Assembly: GCA_965217615.1 (NCBI GenBank)
Contig: CBDCIT010000042.1
Location: 3,378 to 67,377 of the forward strand
Reading direction: 5' to 3'
Source: CAVOAK01 sp965217615
GTDB taxonomy: Bacteria > Pseudomonadota > Alphaproteobacteria > UBA8366 > CAVOAK01
DNA length: 64,000 nucleotides
Shown: in pieces, positions 15,994 through 24,764 of the stretch
Numbering within the stretch: position 1 is the stretch's first letter
Layout of the letters: each line of letters starts with the position of its first letter
Notes under the pieces: generated by a model
The model's database searches: none
The model's input: the letters and a program-made list of their open reading frames with translations, nothing else
Told to the model about the DNA's origin: nothing
Program-made: the position numbers and the translations under genes

Positions 15994-17334
15994 CTATTCG
16001 GCCACGACGTTACCGATATCCTGAGCGCGTAACCAACCCGGCGAGCCTTCCGGAAATATCTTCAAAGCCTGTCTCACATGACGCTTGGTGTCCGATATTC
16101 TACCCTGCAAAACCGACTGCTCGGCCAGCGCCAATGCCAGGTTTCCGAAATCCTTGAGGCGGCCGTATGAGGTTGCTGCAAGATGCCATGCCTGCACCAA
16201 CTTCGGTTCGTAGCGCAGCGCCTCGTTTACGTTAATGAGCGCGTCTCGGGTCAGTTCCTCGTCATTTAACGCCAGCTGCGCCTGGGCAAGATTAACACGT
16301 ATCAGGGCGGCCCATGGAACGATTGATACAGCTGCCCGATAAGGTGCGATCGAATCCTTGTTGCGGCCAGCATTGCGCAAGATGTCACCTTTGAGCTCGA
16401 GAAAGAAAGGATCGTTAGGCGATTGGATCAGGAGCCGATCTGTAATATCTACGGCTTGTTCCACTTCGTTTTGGCGCATGTGAGCGATGGCCCTGGCATA
16501 TAGCACCTCCATATCAGAGCCTTCGGCCGCGTAAGATCCGAGCGTTTGCTCCGGTGGATCGATGAATCCATTAAGCTTTCCGCGCATGCGGCGGTGCATG
16601 ACATCGAGTTCGCGGGGCAGAGCTTGGTTGGTGAACTTTGAGATGCTCAAGTGGTTTCGCACAAAGTTGACGCGGGAACGGGTAATCGGATGCGTGTTCA
16701 GGTAGGGATCGTTGCCGGATGAATACAGTGCCTCCTGATCAACAAGCAGTTCGAGGAACTCCAACAATCCCCGGGCGGACAAGCGTTTGCGTTCGAGAAA
16801 CGTGAGTGCCGCCTGGTCTGCGGCCGATTCCATGGAGCGAGAATATTGGAGGACCGAGCGCTGAGCAACCGAGGTCCCACCAGACAAGATGGCGGCGCCA
16901 ACCTGGGCATCACCGGCAACGAGGGCGGCCGGAATGGCGAGCACCAACGCGATTATCGATTGAGTGCTGGCATTCTCTAAACGTTCATCGAGACGGGCGA
17001 GATGGCCGCCGGCAATATGTCCAATTTCGTGACTCAACACGCCAATTACTTGTCCCGCGTGCTCGGCGCGTCTCAGGAGGCCTGTATGGATGAACATTTG
17101 CTGGCCGCCTGCAACGAACGCATTGAGCCTGCGGTCCTTAATCAGGTGAATTCGGACAAACGCGGCATCTAGTCCCGCAGCCTCGAACAGTGGCGCTGTA
17201 TAGGCTCGGATGGTATTTTCGATTTCTGTGTCGCGGATCAGCGAGATTCGATCGGCCGCGAATGTGGCGCTCGCGATCGGCCAACTGGTCGAACAGGCGA
17301 AAACACAAGTGAACAAGGTATTTATCAGGCGCAT
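15994..17334 (-). CDS. M48 metalloprotease with TPR tail (BepA/YfgC-like)
   Basis: 446 residues. Signal peptide at the N-terminus (LFTCVFACSTSWPIASATFA), zinc site HEIGHIAGGH with the helical glutamate downstream in SRSMESAADQ, and a C-terminal region of repeated helices from about residue 300 with TPR character (ELKGDILRNAGRNKDSIAPY). E. coli BepA of this layout works on outer-membrane protein assembly and degradation in the periplasm. The ATG at 17334 is used; 17343 is an alternative. The start overlaps the divergent GGT-like gene at a GCATGC. Confidence 0.92.
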   Translation of the reverse strand: MRLINTLFTCVFACSTSWPIASATFAADRISLIRDTEIENTIRAYTAPLFEAAGLDAAFVRIHLIKDRRLNAFVAGGQQMFIHTGLLRRAEHAGQVIGVLSHEIGHIAGGHLARLDERLENASTQSIIALVLAIPAALVAGDAQVGAAILSGGTSVAQRSVLQYSRSMESAADQAALTFLERKRLSARGLLEFLELLVDQEALYSSGNDPYLNTHPITRSRVNFVRNHLSISKFTNQALPRELDVMHRRMRGKLNGFIDPPEQTLGSYAAEGSDMEVLYARAIAHMRQNEVEQAVDITDRLLIQSPNDPFFLELKGDILRNAGRNKDSIAPYRAAVSIVPWAALIRVNLAQAQLALNDEELTRDALINVNEALRYEPKLVQAWHLAATSYGRLKDFGNLALALAEQSVLQGRISDTKRHVRQALKIFPEGSPGWLRAQDIGNVVAE

Positions 17335-19018
17335 GCGTCGCATAAGAAATAATCACATCCGGGAGAACCCACTGCACGTCAATCTAAGTATACGCAGAAT
17401 ATGGCGCAACAAGGGTGTTGCGGCGGCGCTGATTGCGTTCGGTCTTGCCAGCTGTGCGAGCGAGGAACTCGAACGCGGGACGGTCGGGTTCGTCCGCGGT
17501 TTTTTCGGCGCCGTTGCCGCGGACGAGCCAAACGCCGTCCTGATTGGTCGGGATGTGCTGGCCGCGGGTGGCAACGCAGCGGACGCAGCGGTGGCGCTGT
17601 ATTTCTCCCTTGCCGTCACGCTTCCCTCGGTTGCAAGCCTTGGCGGCGGGGGCGTCTGTCTCGTACACGATGCCCAAGCTGGACGAGTTGAGGCACTGGA
17701 TTTTGTTGCACCGCCGTCGGCGCAAACGGCATTGGGAATAACCCGACCCAGTGCCGTACCTTCAAGCGTTCGCGGCATGGCAGCGCTTCACGCAAGATAT
17801 GGCGAGCTTGACTGGCGTGAATTGCTTGTACCGGCCGAGAAGCTCGCGAGAATTGGGCATTCCCTGTCCCGCGCATTTGCGCGCGATTTGCAACTCGCCG
17901 CCGCACCATTTATGAAAGACCCCGAAGCTCGTCGCGTATTCGGGGGCTTACATGGAGGCCCGTTGTCGGAGGGCGCATTGCTGCAGCAGATCGACTTGGC
18001 TGCGGTGCTCACGCGGATCCGAACAAGGGGGGCGGGTGAATTCTACACAGGGCCGCTTGCGCGCCGCATCGCGGAAGCTGCACAGTCGGCCGGTGGATCT
18101 ATGACGGCCGACGACCTGAGATTCTTTCTGCCGCGATGGCGCGAGCCGATTTCCATTCCCTATGGAAACGACGTTGTAAGTTTTGCGCCGCCCCCTGCAG
18201 GTGTGGGCCTTACGGCAGGACAGATGTGGCAGATGCTGACCACCGACGACAGATACGGGAGCACGCCTGCTGACGAACGCCCGCATTTGCTGGCCGAAGT
18301 CGCGAAACGAGCCTTCGCGGAGCGTACACGGTGGATGGCGGCTGACCGCAATTCCAAGCTTCCCTCGGCGGCGCTGGTATCGTCCACACGCGCCCGGCAA
18401 CTCATAGCGACATACCAGCCGACCCGTGCGACGCCGATAAGCGAGCTGAACCCTCCGCCGCGGGCATTTCTTGAGAACGCCGCAGGTGCAAGCTTTGTGG
18501 TGGTTGACAATGTAGGTCAAGCAGTCGCTTGCACCTTCACCATGTACGAGTTGTTCGGAAACGGTCGTGTCGCGCCCGGCACCGGAATCGTGCTAGCAGC
18601 GTCGCCGAACAGTGGTGGACGCAACTCGCTGTCCCTCGGCCCAATGATGATCACCAACAAGAACGTTCGCACCTTTCGGCTAGCGCTCGCAGGGTCTGGC
18701 GGCGCTGCGGTCTCGACGGCAATGATGGCGGTCGCAATGCGCTCAATCGTCGACCGGTTGCCTTTGGAAGAAGCTATGAACTTGCCACGCATACATCATG
18801 GCGGCGTACCCGACATTATCTTGGCCGAAACAGAAGCTGGCAAACAAACGATACAGACTTTGATTGCGCGCGGGCACAGGATGCGCGAGGGAGAGGCTTT
18901 GGCCCGCCTCAACGCGATTTATTGTCCATCCGGGCTGCCGGGAATAGACGCCGATCTCCAGTGTGCCGTTGCGCGCGATATCCGTGGCGCAGGCCTGGTC
19001 GCGAAGGCGGACAAATGA
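17333..19018 (+). CDS. Gamma-glutamyltransferase-like lipoprotein without the catalytic Thr
   Basis: 561 residues. A lipobox (LIAFGLASC) near residue 35 predicts membrane anchoring. The body follows gamma-glutamyltransferase order: GRDVLAAGGNAADAAVAL, SVASLGGGGVCLVHD, GMAALHARYG, then TFTMYELFGNG and ALAGSGGAAV. In active enzymes the mature small subunit starts with Thr in a TTHxSVVD block; here the aligned block reads GASFVVVD, so the nucleophile for self-cleavage and transfer is missing. The start is uncertain: the ATG at 17333 overlaps the divergent M48 gene, and the lipobox could follow a later non-ATG start. It may be a non-catalytic or altered-function homologue. Confidence 0.75.
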   Translation: MRRIRNNHIRENPLHVNLSIRRIWRNKGVAAALIAFGLASCASEELERGTVGFVRGFFGAVAADEPNAVLIGRDVLAAGGNAADAAVALYFSLAVTLPSVASLGGGGVCLVHDAQAGRVEALDFVAPPSAQTALGITRPSAVPSSVRGMAALHARYGELDWRELLVPAEKLARIGHSLSRAFARDLQLAAAPFMKDPEARRVFGGLHGGPLSEGALLQQIDLAAVLTRIRTRGAGEFYTGPLARRIAEAAQSAGGSMTADDLRFFLPRWREPISIPYGNDVVSFAPPPAGVGLTAGQMWQMLTTDDRYGSTPADERPHLLAEVAKRAFAERTRWMAADRNSKLPSAALVSSTRARQLIATYQPTRATPISELNPPPRAFLENAAGASFVVVDNVGQAVACTFTMYELFGNGRVAPGTGIVLAASPNSGGRNSLSLGPMMITNKNVRTFRLALAGSGGAAVSTAMMAVAMRSIVDRLPLEEAMNLPRIHHGGVPDIILAETEAGKQTIQTLIARGHRMREGEALARLNAIYCPSGLPGIDADLQCAVARDIRGAGLVAKADK

Positions 19019-19124
19019 AGGCTTATATTCTTCATCGATGGCGTAAGAATTGCCGCCGCGTTCGACCAGACCTTACATATCGTTGCCAGCGAAATTCGGC
19101 TCAAAGAACTCGAGAGATCGATAG

Positions 19125-20294
19125 ATGCCCCTGAAGGTTGCATCGCGAGGAAACGCGTCGCCATTTATCGTAATGGAGGTGATGCGTGCGGCAGACGAAC
19201 GCGAGGCGGCTGGCGAAGCCGTCTATCATCTTGAGGTCGGTCAACCCGGCACGAGCGCGCCCAAAGCGGTTATCAGCGCAGCGCAGTCAGCACTGGCTGA
19301 GCACCGCTTGGGGTATACATTGGCGCTCGGCATCGGCGAGCTGCGCCACGCCATTGTCCGACACTATCGCGAATTCTACGGCATCGATGTCGATTTCGAA
19401 CGCATCGTCGTCACAACCGGGTCTTCGGCGGGGTTTGTGTTGTCATTCTTGGCGGCGTTTGGTCCCGGTGACCGAGTCGCCTTAGCTCTGCCAAGTTATC
19501 CATGTTATCGCAGCATTCTCTCAACTCTGGGCGTCACGCCCGTTTTACTGACGGCAAGCATTGAGGATCGATTTCAGCCGACGGTAGCGTTGCTGGACCG
19601 CGCCCGCGAGGAAGGGCCGCTGCACGGGTTGATCGTCGCGAGCCCTTCAAACCCGGCCGGCACGATGTTGAAAAAAGCACAGCTCGAAGACTTGTGCAGC
19701 TACTGCAGCGAACATGAAATCCGCTTGATCTCCGATGAAATTTACCACGGCATAACATTCGAGGAACCGGCGACAAGCGCCCTTGCCTGCGCCGACCAGC
19801 CGATCGTCATTAACAGCTTTTCCAAGTATTTCTCGATGACTGGTTGGCGGCTCGGTTGGATGGTGATGCCAGACGATCTTGCCCGGTCGATCGAGTGTCT
19901 TTCGCAGAACGTCTATATTTCTCCGCCGACACTCTCGCAGGTGGCGGGTGTCGCGGCATTTGATTGCCGGGAAGAGCTCGACGCCAATGTTGCGCGCTAC
20001 GCTGAAAACCGCGTTCTCTTGCTTCAAGAGCTACCGAAGGCCGGGTTCGAGCGGCTCGCTCCCTCCGACGGCGCGTTCTATATCTATGCCGACGTCGGGC
20101 ACGTGACGAATGACAGTGAAGCGTACTGCCGCGCATTGCTCGCGCGAACTGGAGTCGCCGTTACGCCTGGCGTCGATTTCGATCCTCAACACGGAAATCG
20201 CTATGTGCGTTTTTCCTTTGCAGGGGATACCGAAGAAATTGCCCGGGCGGCCAAAGCCCTGATTGCCGATGGCGCGGCCGTCACCTCTTCCTAA
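19125..20294 (+). CDS. Class I/II pyridoxal-phosphate aminotransferase
   Basis: 389 residues, fold type I. Seen: YHLEVGQPGTSAP, TTGSSAGFVLSFLAAFGPGD, the substrate-binding VASPSNPAGTML, SDEIYHGITFE with the PLP-pairing Asp, and the Schiff-base Lys in NSFSKYFSMTGWRLGW; the C-terminal Arg is in NRYVRFSFAG. Substrate not assignable (aspartate/aromatic aminotransferase-like). Its end overlaps the convergent cyclopropane fatty acid synthase gene by 14 bp. Confidence 0.92.
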   Translation: MPLKVASRGNASPFIVMEVMRAADEREAAGEAVYHLEVGQPGTSAPKAVISAAQSALAEHRLGYTLALGIGELRHAIVRHYREFYGIDVDFERIVVTTGSSAGFVLSFLAAFGPGDRVALALPSYPCYRSILSTLGVTPVLLTASIEDRFQPTVALLDRAREEGPLHGLIVASPSNPAGTMLKKAQLEDLCSYCSEHEIRLISDEIYHGITFEEPATSALACADQPIVINSFSKYFSMTGWRLGWMVMPDDLARSIECLSQNVYISPPTLSQVAGVAAFDCREELDANVARYAENRVLLLQELPKAGFERLAPSDGAFYIYADVGHVTNDSEAYCRALLARTGVAVTPGVDFDPQHGNRYVRFSFAGDTEEIARAAKALIADGAAVTSS

Positions 20295-21546
20295 GCGGAA
20301 CTTGGGCGACGGCGAAGCCAGTTGCGTTGAACGCGGCTTCTGAGGCAGCTAAATAGAAATTCCACATTCGGCGAAACCGCTCGCCATATTTCGTCTGGTC
20401 TAACGATTGAAATGCGGCGTTGGAGCGCTGCCGCCAAAGTTGCAGGGTTTTTGCGTAATTGGCGCCGTCATGGAGGTATGCTTCCCGTTCCGGCACCATG
20501 CCTCCTTGCGCCGCACCGATCAGAACCTCGTCGAGAGTCGGAATATAGCCACCTGGAAAGATGTACTTGTCGATAAATGGGCTCGTACAGCCGGGGCGTG
20601 GACGGACGATTGTATGGATAAGCGCTCGGCCATCGGCTTTCAGCAGACGCCGAACCGTAGCAAAAAACTCAGCGAAGTGACGCCGGCCGACATGTTCGAA
20701 CATGCCAATGCTTACGGCGCGGTCATATTCGCCAACGTGGGCCATCCCATGAGTCCGATAGTCTTCCAATTTATATGACACCCGATTGCCGAGCCCGGTT
20801 GGCACGCGCTCGCTTGCCAACTTGCACTGTTCTTCTGCCAGCGTGATTCCCACCACGTGCGCGGCATCGGTCTCGCGACTCATCATCCGCGTCAGCTCAC
20901 CCCAACCACAGCCGATGTCGATCACAGCCATGCCGGTACCGACCTGGAGACGTTTTATTGAGGTGCGAAGCTTATTCAGTTGAGCCTCACGCAAGCTTTG
21001 CGTTGGGCTTTCAAAAAATGCGCAGGAGTAGTTCATCCCCTCGTCCAGAAACGATTGGTATAGATCGTTTCCAATATCGTAGTGATGGGCCACATTGCGA
21101 CGGGCTGAGCTAGGCGAGTTTTGATGATGCTTCGGGGCAATTGCGTTTCGACACGCGTCCGCAAGCCGAACAGCCGCGCGTTCTTCAAACGCGTCGTGAT
21201 TCCGGAGCAATACACCGATCAAGCCGGCAAGGTCATCGCCCTCGAGATGCCAAATTCCGTTCATATAGGATTCGCCTAACCCGAGCTCGGCATTCGTCAG
21301 CAGCGGAGGAAAAAAACGAAGCGAGTCGATCTGCATCTTGTACAGGGGACCCTCTCCATCGCCCAACATACGCTGCCGCAAATCGCGATACCGCAGTTGA
21401 ACGCGTCCTTTGCGGACTAGTATGCCGAGCAAGGACATCGCCATTCGAAACAGCAAAAAGGATGGCTGGAGATTGGCTCCCATAAAGTTGCCACCGCCAT
21501 AGGACGGCACATCTGAAGGATTCGGAGGTGCATTCCGCTCGGTCAT
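20281..21546 (-). CDS. cfa: Cyclopropane-fatty-acyl-phospholipid synthase
   Basis: 421 residues. SAM-dependent enzyme adding a methylene bridge to unsaturated acyl chains of membrane phospholipids. Seen: NAELGLGESYMNGIW (lipid-binding N-terminal part), HHYDIGNDLYQSFLDEGMNYSCAFF (cut to HHYDIGNDLYQSFL), SAM motif VIDIGCGWGELTRM, GITLAEEQ, and SIGMFEHVG. Start at the ATG at 21546 with GGAGAGG upstream; a start at 21609 would add 21 unrelated residues. Confidence 0.95.
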   Translation of the reverse strand: MTERNAPPNPSDVPSYGGGNFMGANLQPSFLLFRMAMSLLGILVRKGRVQLRYRDLRQRMLGDGEGPLYKMQIDSLRFFPPLLTNAELGLGESYMNGIWHLEGDDLAGLIGVLLRNHDAFEERAAVRLADACRNAIAPKHHQNSPSSARRNVAHHYDIGNDLYQSFLDEGMNYSCAFFESPTQSLREAQLNKLRTSIKRLQVGTGMAVIDIGCGWGELTRMMSRETDAAHVVGITLAEEQCKLASERVPTGLGNRVSYKLEDYRTHGMAHVGEYDRAVSIGMFEHVGRRHFAEFFATVRRLLKADGRALIHTIVRPRPGCTSPFIDKYIFPGGYIPTLDEVLIGAAQGGMVPEREAYLHDGANYAKTLQLWRQRSNAAFQSLDQTKYGERFRRMWNFYLAASEAAFNATGFAVAQVPLRKR

Positions 21547-21751
21547 CGGCCTCTCCGTTTCGACGGATGGTTCCTGCGGGCGCGCATCAAACAGTATCCT
21601 GCAGGCCACTTCACCAAAACAACCCTGTGGGGCATGGCGGACGCCAGACTCACCCGCGACAGCACGTGCGACACCAAAAAATTTAGTTCAGGCAGCGAGG
21701 AGCCGTCAACTGCGGCCAGGCACCAAACACAGTCAGGTGATGTGGAACTAT

Positions 21752-21776
21752 CGTGAGCTTGGCCTCGACGCCCGCG
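21752..21776. repeat. 25-bp exact copy of a piece of the methyltransferase gene at 8160-8184
   Basis: The 25 bases beginning CGTGAGCTTGG are identical to 8160-8184, where they encode RELGLDAR. Here the same frame reads RELGLDARAV and stops, preceded by MWNY, just beyond the rne stop. No larger similarity around either copy was noticed. It could be a remnant of a duplicated gene or chance. The rest of 21547-21780 shows nothing recognisable. Confidence 0.7.
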
Positions 21777-21780
21777 CCGT

Positions 21781-24222
21781 TTAGGTAATTGCCCGCCGCC
21801 ACCAGCCGCGCCGAGTCGGTTTGTTGTCCGATTCGGCTGGAACTGGTGGTCCATCTGGCGGCCCAACCTCTGAAGAGTCTGACGGTCGCGGTTGAAGCTC
21901 AGACGCAGCGGCAGATTGTGAGGAGTCCGCTGTAGCGACGGCAGCGTTTTCCGTCGTTTCTACCAACCCGGAACTCCGCGCGTCAGCCGTCAAGTCGTCG
22001 CTCAACTCGACATCGCCGTTGCCGCTGACCGTGGCCTTGAATTCCGCTCCGACAGCTGCGGTATCCAGTTCGCTGGAGTCGGCGGGCGCTGCATCACCCT
22101 TGGGTTTGCTCACGCGAGGTTTGCGGCGGGCAGGCTTTCGACGCTTTGCCGGTTGCCGCTTTCCATTGCCCTCTTTGACGGCGTCAGTGGAGGCAGTGGC
22201 CTCATTTTCATCGGCTACAACGGGTTCGGACTCGCTTCCCGAAGCTTCGTCATGTCCGCCCGACTCTTCAGACGCGTCAGCGTTTTCAGCGGCCGTCCGT
22301 TCCACCGGCGTCCGTTGTGAATGGCGACGTCCACCGCGGCGTCCACGCCTTCTCCTTTTTCGCGATGCCTCGTCAGTCGCTTCACGTTCACCGTCAGCGG
22401 ACGCTTCGGACGGTTCGGCAACTTCGGCGTCCGCGGATAACTTCTCCGCCGCGACTTCAATATCAGCCGGCGCCGTATCGGCAGTGCGCTCGCTTCGCGC
22501 AGGACGGGCGCGTCGTCGAGGCCGTCGTTTCTGCGCACTCTTTTCGCCGCCATCCGCTGCTTCCGTGGAGTCCGCCGGGGCCGCAGTCGCCTCGGAAGCT
22601 ACCGTCGTTTTCGACTTGCTGGCCTCTTCGCCGCGTTCGATGCGAAATTCTGGTGGAATCAGGATCTCGTCCGCCGCTAACTGAACTTCAATCCCGTGCT
22701 GACTCTCGATCTGAGCAAGCGCTCGCCGCTTTTTGTTGAGGATGTAAAGCGCAACAGGCATCGCGACAAAAAGGGTGAAGTCACTTGCGGAGCGCCGAAT
22801 GGCTTCTTCCCCGACGGCCCTTAAGGCGTGCAGCGCGCTCGCCTCTGTTGTCCGCACGTAGCCAACGCCTCCGCAGTGTGCACAAATTTCACTCGAGGCT
22901 TCGGTCAAACTGGGACGCAACCTTTGCCGAGACATTTCAAGCAGGCCGAATGGGCTGATGCGGCCGACCTGGATGCGCGCCCGGTCGTTCTTCATCGATT
23001 CCTTCAACCGGCGTTCGACTGAGTGGATATTTCGGGAGACTTCCATGTCAATGAAATCAATGACAATCAGCCCCGCCAGATCACGCAGTCGCAGTTGACG
23101 GGCGACTTCCTCGGCCGCCTCCTGGTTCGTTCGTAGCGCCGTTTCCTCGATGTGCCGCTCGCGTGTCGCCTTGCCGGAATTCACATCAATGGCGACCAGC
23201 GCCTCAGTGGGGTTTATCACCAGGTAGCCTCCGGATTTGAGGCGAATCACCGGGTCGTGGACGTCGTCCAGCTGTTTTTCAACACCGTATCGATAGAACA
23301 GAGGTGCGCTGCTATCCTTGTAGGATTTCACGTTTTTCGCATGGCTCGGTACGAGCATGCGCATGAAGTCCTTGGCAAGCCGGTAACCGTCCTCTCCCTC
23401 TACGAGGATCTCCGAAATCTCTTTCGAGTACAGATCGCGGATCGACCGTTTGATTAGGTTAGCTTCCTCATAGATCAGTGCCGGTGCTTTGGACTTGAGC
23501 GTAAGATTGCGAATATCGTCCCAGAGCTTCAGAAGATACGCCTCGTCACGGGTAATCTCGGCCTTTGTCCGTTCCGCGCCTGCGGTGCGAACGATGACGG
23601 CCATGCCCTCAGGTATCTCAAGACCGTCGAGAATCTTCTTCAAACGCTTACGGTCGGCCGTCGAAGCGATCTTGCGGCTGATGCCGCCACCCCGAGCGGT
23701 GTTGGGCATCAACACGCAATATCGCCCAGCGAGCGATACATAGGTGGTTAGCGCCGCACCCTTGTTGCCGCGCTCTTCTTTGACAACCTGCACCAAAAGT
23801 ATTTGCCGGCGCTTAATGACCTCTTGTATTTTGTAATTACGGTAGGAGCCCAGGCGAGGGCGGACGACCTCGTCGCTGTCGTCTCCACCGACGGTTTCGA
23901 CGGCCGCGCCGTTTTCGTCTTCTTCGCTTTCCTCCAGTTCCGCCCCTTCGGCTATGAGCTGTTCTCGGTCGGAAACTGGAATACGGTAATAATCCGGATG
24001 GATCTCGTTGAAGGCGAGGAAGCCGTGGCGGTTACCCCCATAGTCGACGAACGCCGCCTGAAGGGAGGGTTCCACTCTGGTTACCTTCGCTAGATAAATA
24101 TTACCCTTGAGCTGCTTTCTGTTGTCTGATTCGTAGTCGAAGGCTTCAAGGGCATCTTTATTGACGACGACCACCCGAGTTTCCTCTGGATGGCTCGCGT
24201 CGATCAACATTCTACGCGCCAT
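21781..24222 (-). CDS. rne: Ribonuclease E/G
   Basis: 813 residues. Endoribonuclease for rRNA/tRNA processing and mRNA decay. N-terminal S1 domain (GNIYLAKVTRVEPSLQAAF), catalytic DNase-I-like domain with LIVIDFIDMEVSRN, metal-link cysteines CAHCGGVG, then from about residue 520 an acidic and Arg/Lys-rich low-complexity C-terminal half (RRPRRRARPARSER; RKRRRRGRRGGRRHSQR), as in degradosome-scaffolding RNase E. Start at the ATG giving MARRMLIDASHPEETRV; the position may be off by one base relative to the printed rows. The C-terminus ends in TRRGWWRR, seen in other alphaproteobacterial RNase E. Confidence 0.95.
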   Translation of the reverse strand: MARRMLIDASHPEETRVVVVNKDALEAFDYESDNRKQLKGNIYLAKVTRVEPSLQAAFVDYGGNRHGFLAFNEIHPDYYRIPVSDREQLIAEGAELEESEEDENGAAVETVGGDDSDEVVRPRLGSYRNYKIQEVIKRRQILLVQVVKEERGNKGAALTTYVSLAGRYCVLMPNTARGGGISRKIASTADRKRLKKILDGLEIPEGMAVIVRTAGAERTKAEITRDEAYLLKLWDDIRNLTLKSKAPALIYEEANLIKRSIRDLYSKEISEILVEGEDGYRLAKDFMRMLVPSHAKNVKSYKDSSAPLFYRYGVEKQLDDVHDPVIRLKSGGYLVINPTEALVAIDVNSGKATRERHIEETALRTNQEAAEEVARQLRLRDLAGLIVIDFIDMEVSRNIHSVERRLKESMKNDRARIQVGRISPFGLLEMSRQRLRPSLTEASSEICAHCGGVGYVRTTEASALHALRAVGEEAIRRSASDFTLFVAMPVALYILNKKRRALAQIESQHGIEVQLAADEILIPPEFRIERGEEASKSKTTVASEATAAPADSTEAADGGEKSAQKRRPRRRARPARSERTADTAPADIEVAAEKLSADAEVAEPSEASADGEREATDEASRKRRRRGRRGGRRHSQRTPVERTAAENADASEESGGHDEASGSESEPVVADENEATASTDAVKEGNGKRQPAKRRKPARRKPRVSKPKGDAAPADSSELDTAAVGAEFKATVSGNGDVELSDDLTADARSSGLVETTENAAVATADSSQSAAASELQPRPSDSSEVGPPDGPPVPAESDNKPTRRGWWRRAIT

Positions 24223-24764
24223 TATGTGTAACTCCGCCGCGCACCACCGGCGCTCCGCGCGCAAAGCGCCGTGGCAGTACGTTGTCAGTTCTCATGAAGC
24301 CAGCAAGGCGTCCACCCGTCCGTCGAACAGTTCGCACATACGGAACCAGGACGGAATCGGTTTGAGGCGCCTGCCCGGACCGTATGCGATCGGAAATCCG
24401 ACTGCACGCGGCCTCGTGGCCTCACATGATTCATTTACCAATCCGCTGACTTGCTGCCCACCGCGGTGGAAATTCGGCGAGGAATGCATACATGCTGCAT
24501 TGCTCGCCATTGGGGTTACATTGTGCGGCAAATACGGTCCTGCCGAACACGGCCGGCTACGCCAACAGCGGAAAATTCGCGCGCTGTCACCTTACGCCTT
24601 ATCACAGTTGTCCGGCAATCCGTTTATGTGTCGCCCCATCAGGGTCAAATGAAAATGCTGCACATTAATTTGATCGTTGACAGTTACTGTAGCGCTCGGG
24701 TCATGATGGACCACGCCTGCCCACAATAATATATATAGTGGCGGGCGGCAGCCGGAATTACAAT
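24223..24764. other. 540-bp intergenic region between divergent rne and amiC
   Basis: No supported gene. It should hold the rne promoter and 5' leader (minus strand) and the amiC promoter (plus strand). An open frame of 79 codons on the minus strand (24292-24531) has no recognisable features. The right part is AT-rich (AATAATATATATAG, 24725-24738). Confidence 0.6.
24677..24706 (+). promoter_or_regulatory. Candidate sigma-70 type promoter for amiC
   Basis: A perfect TTGACA at 24677-24682 is followed after 18-19 bases by a weak -10 (CATGAT). The start codon lies about 60 bp downstream. The -35 match is strong and the -10 poor, so this is tentative. Confidence 0.3.

Noticed and set aside
24292..24531. 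79-codon minus-strand ORF upstream of rne
   Set aside because: No recognisable features, no ribosome binding site noticed, and it lies in what should be the rne leader.
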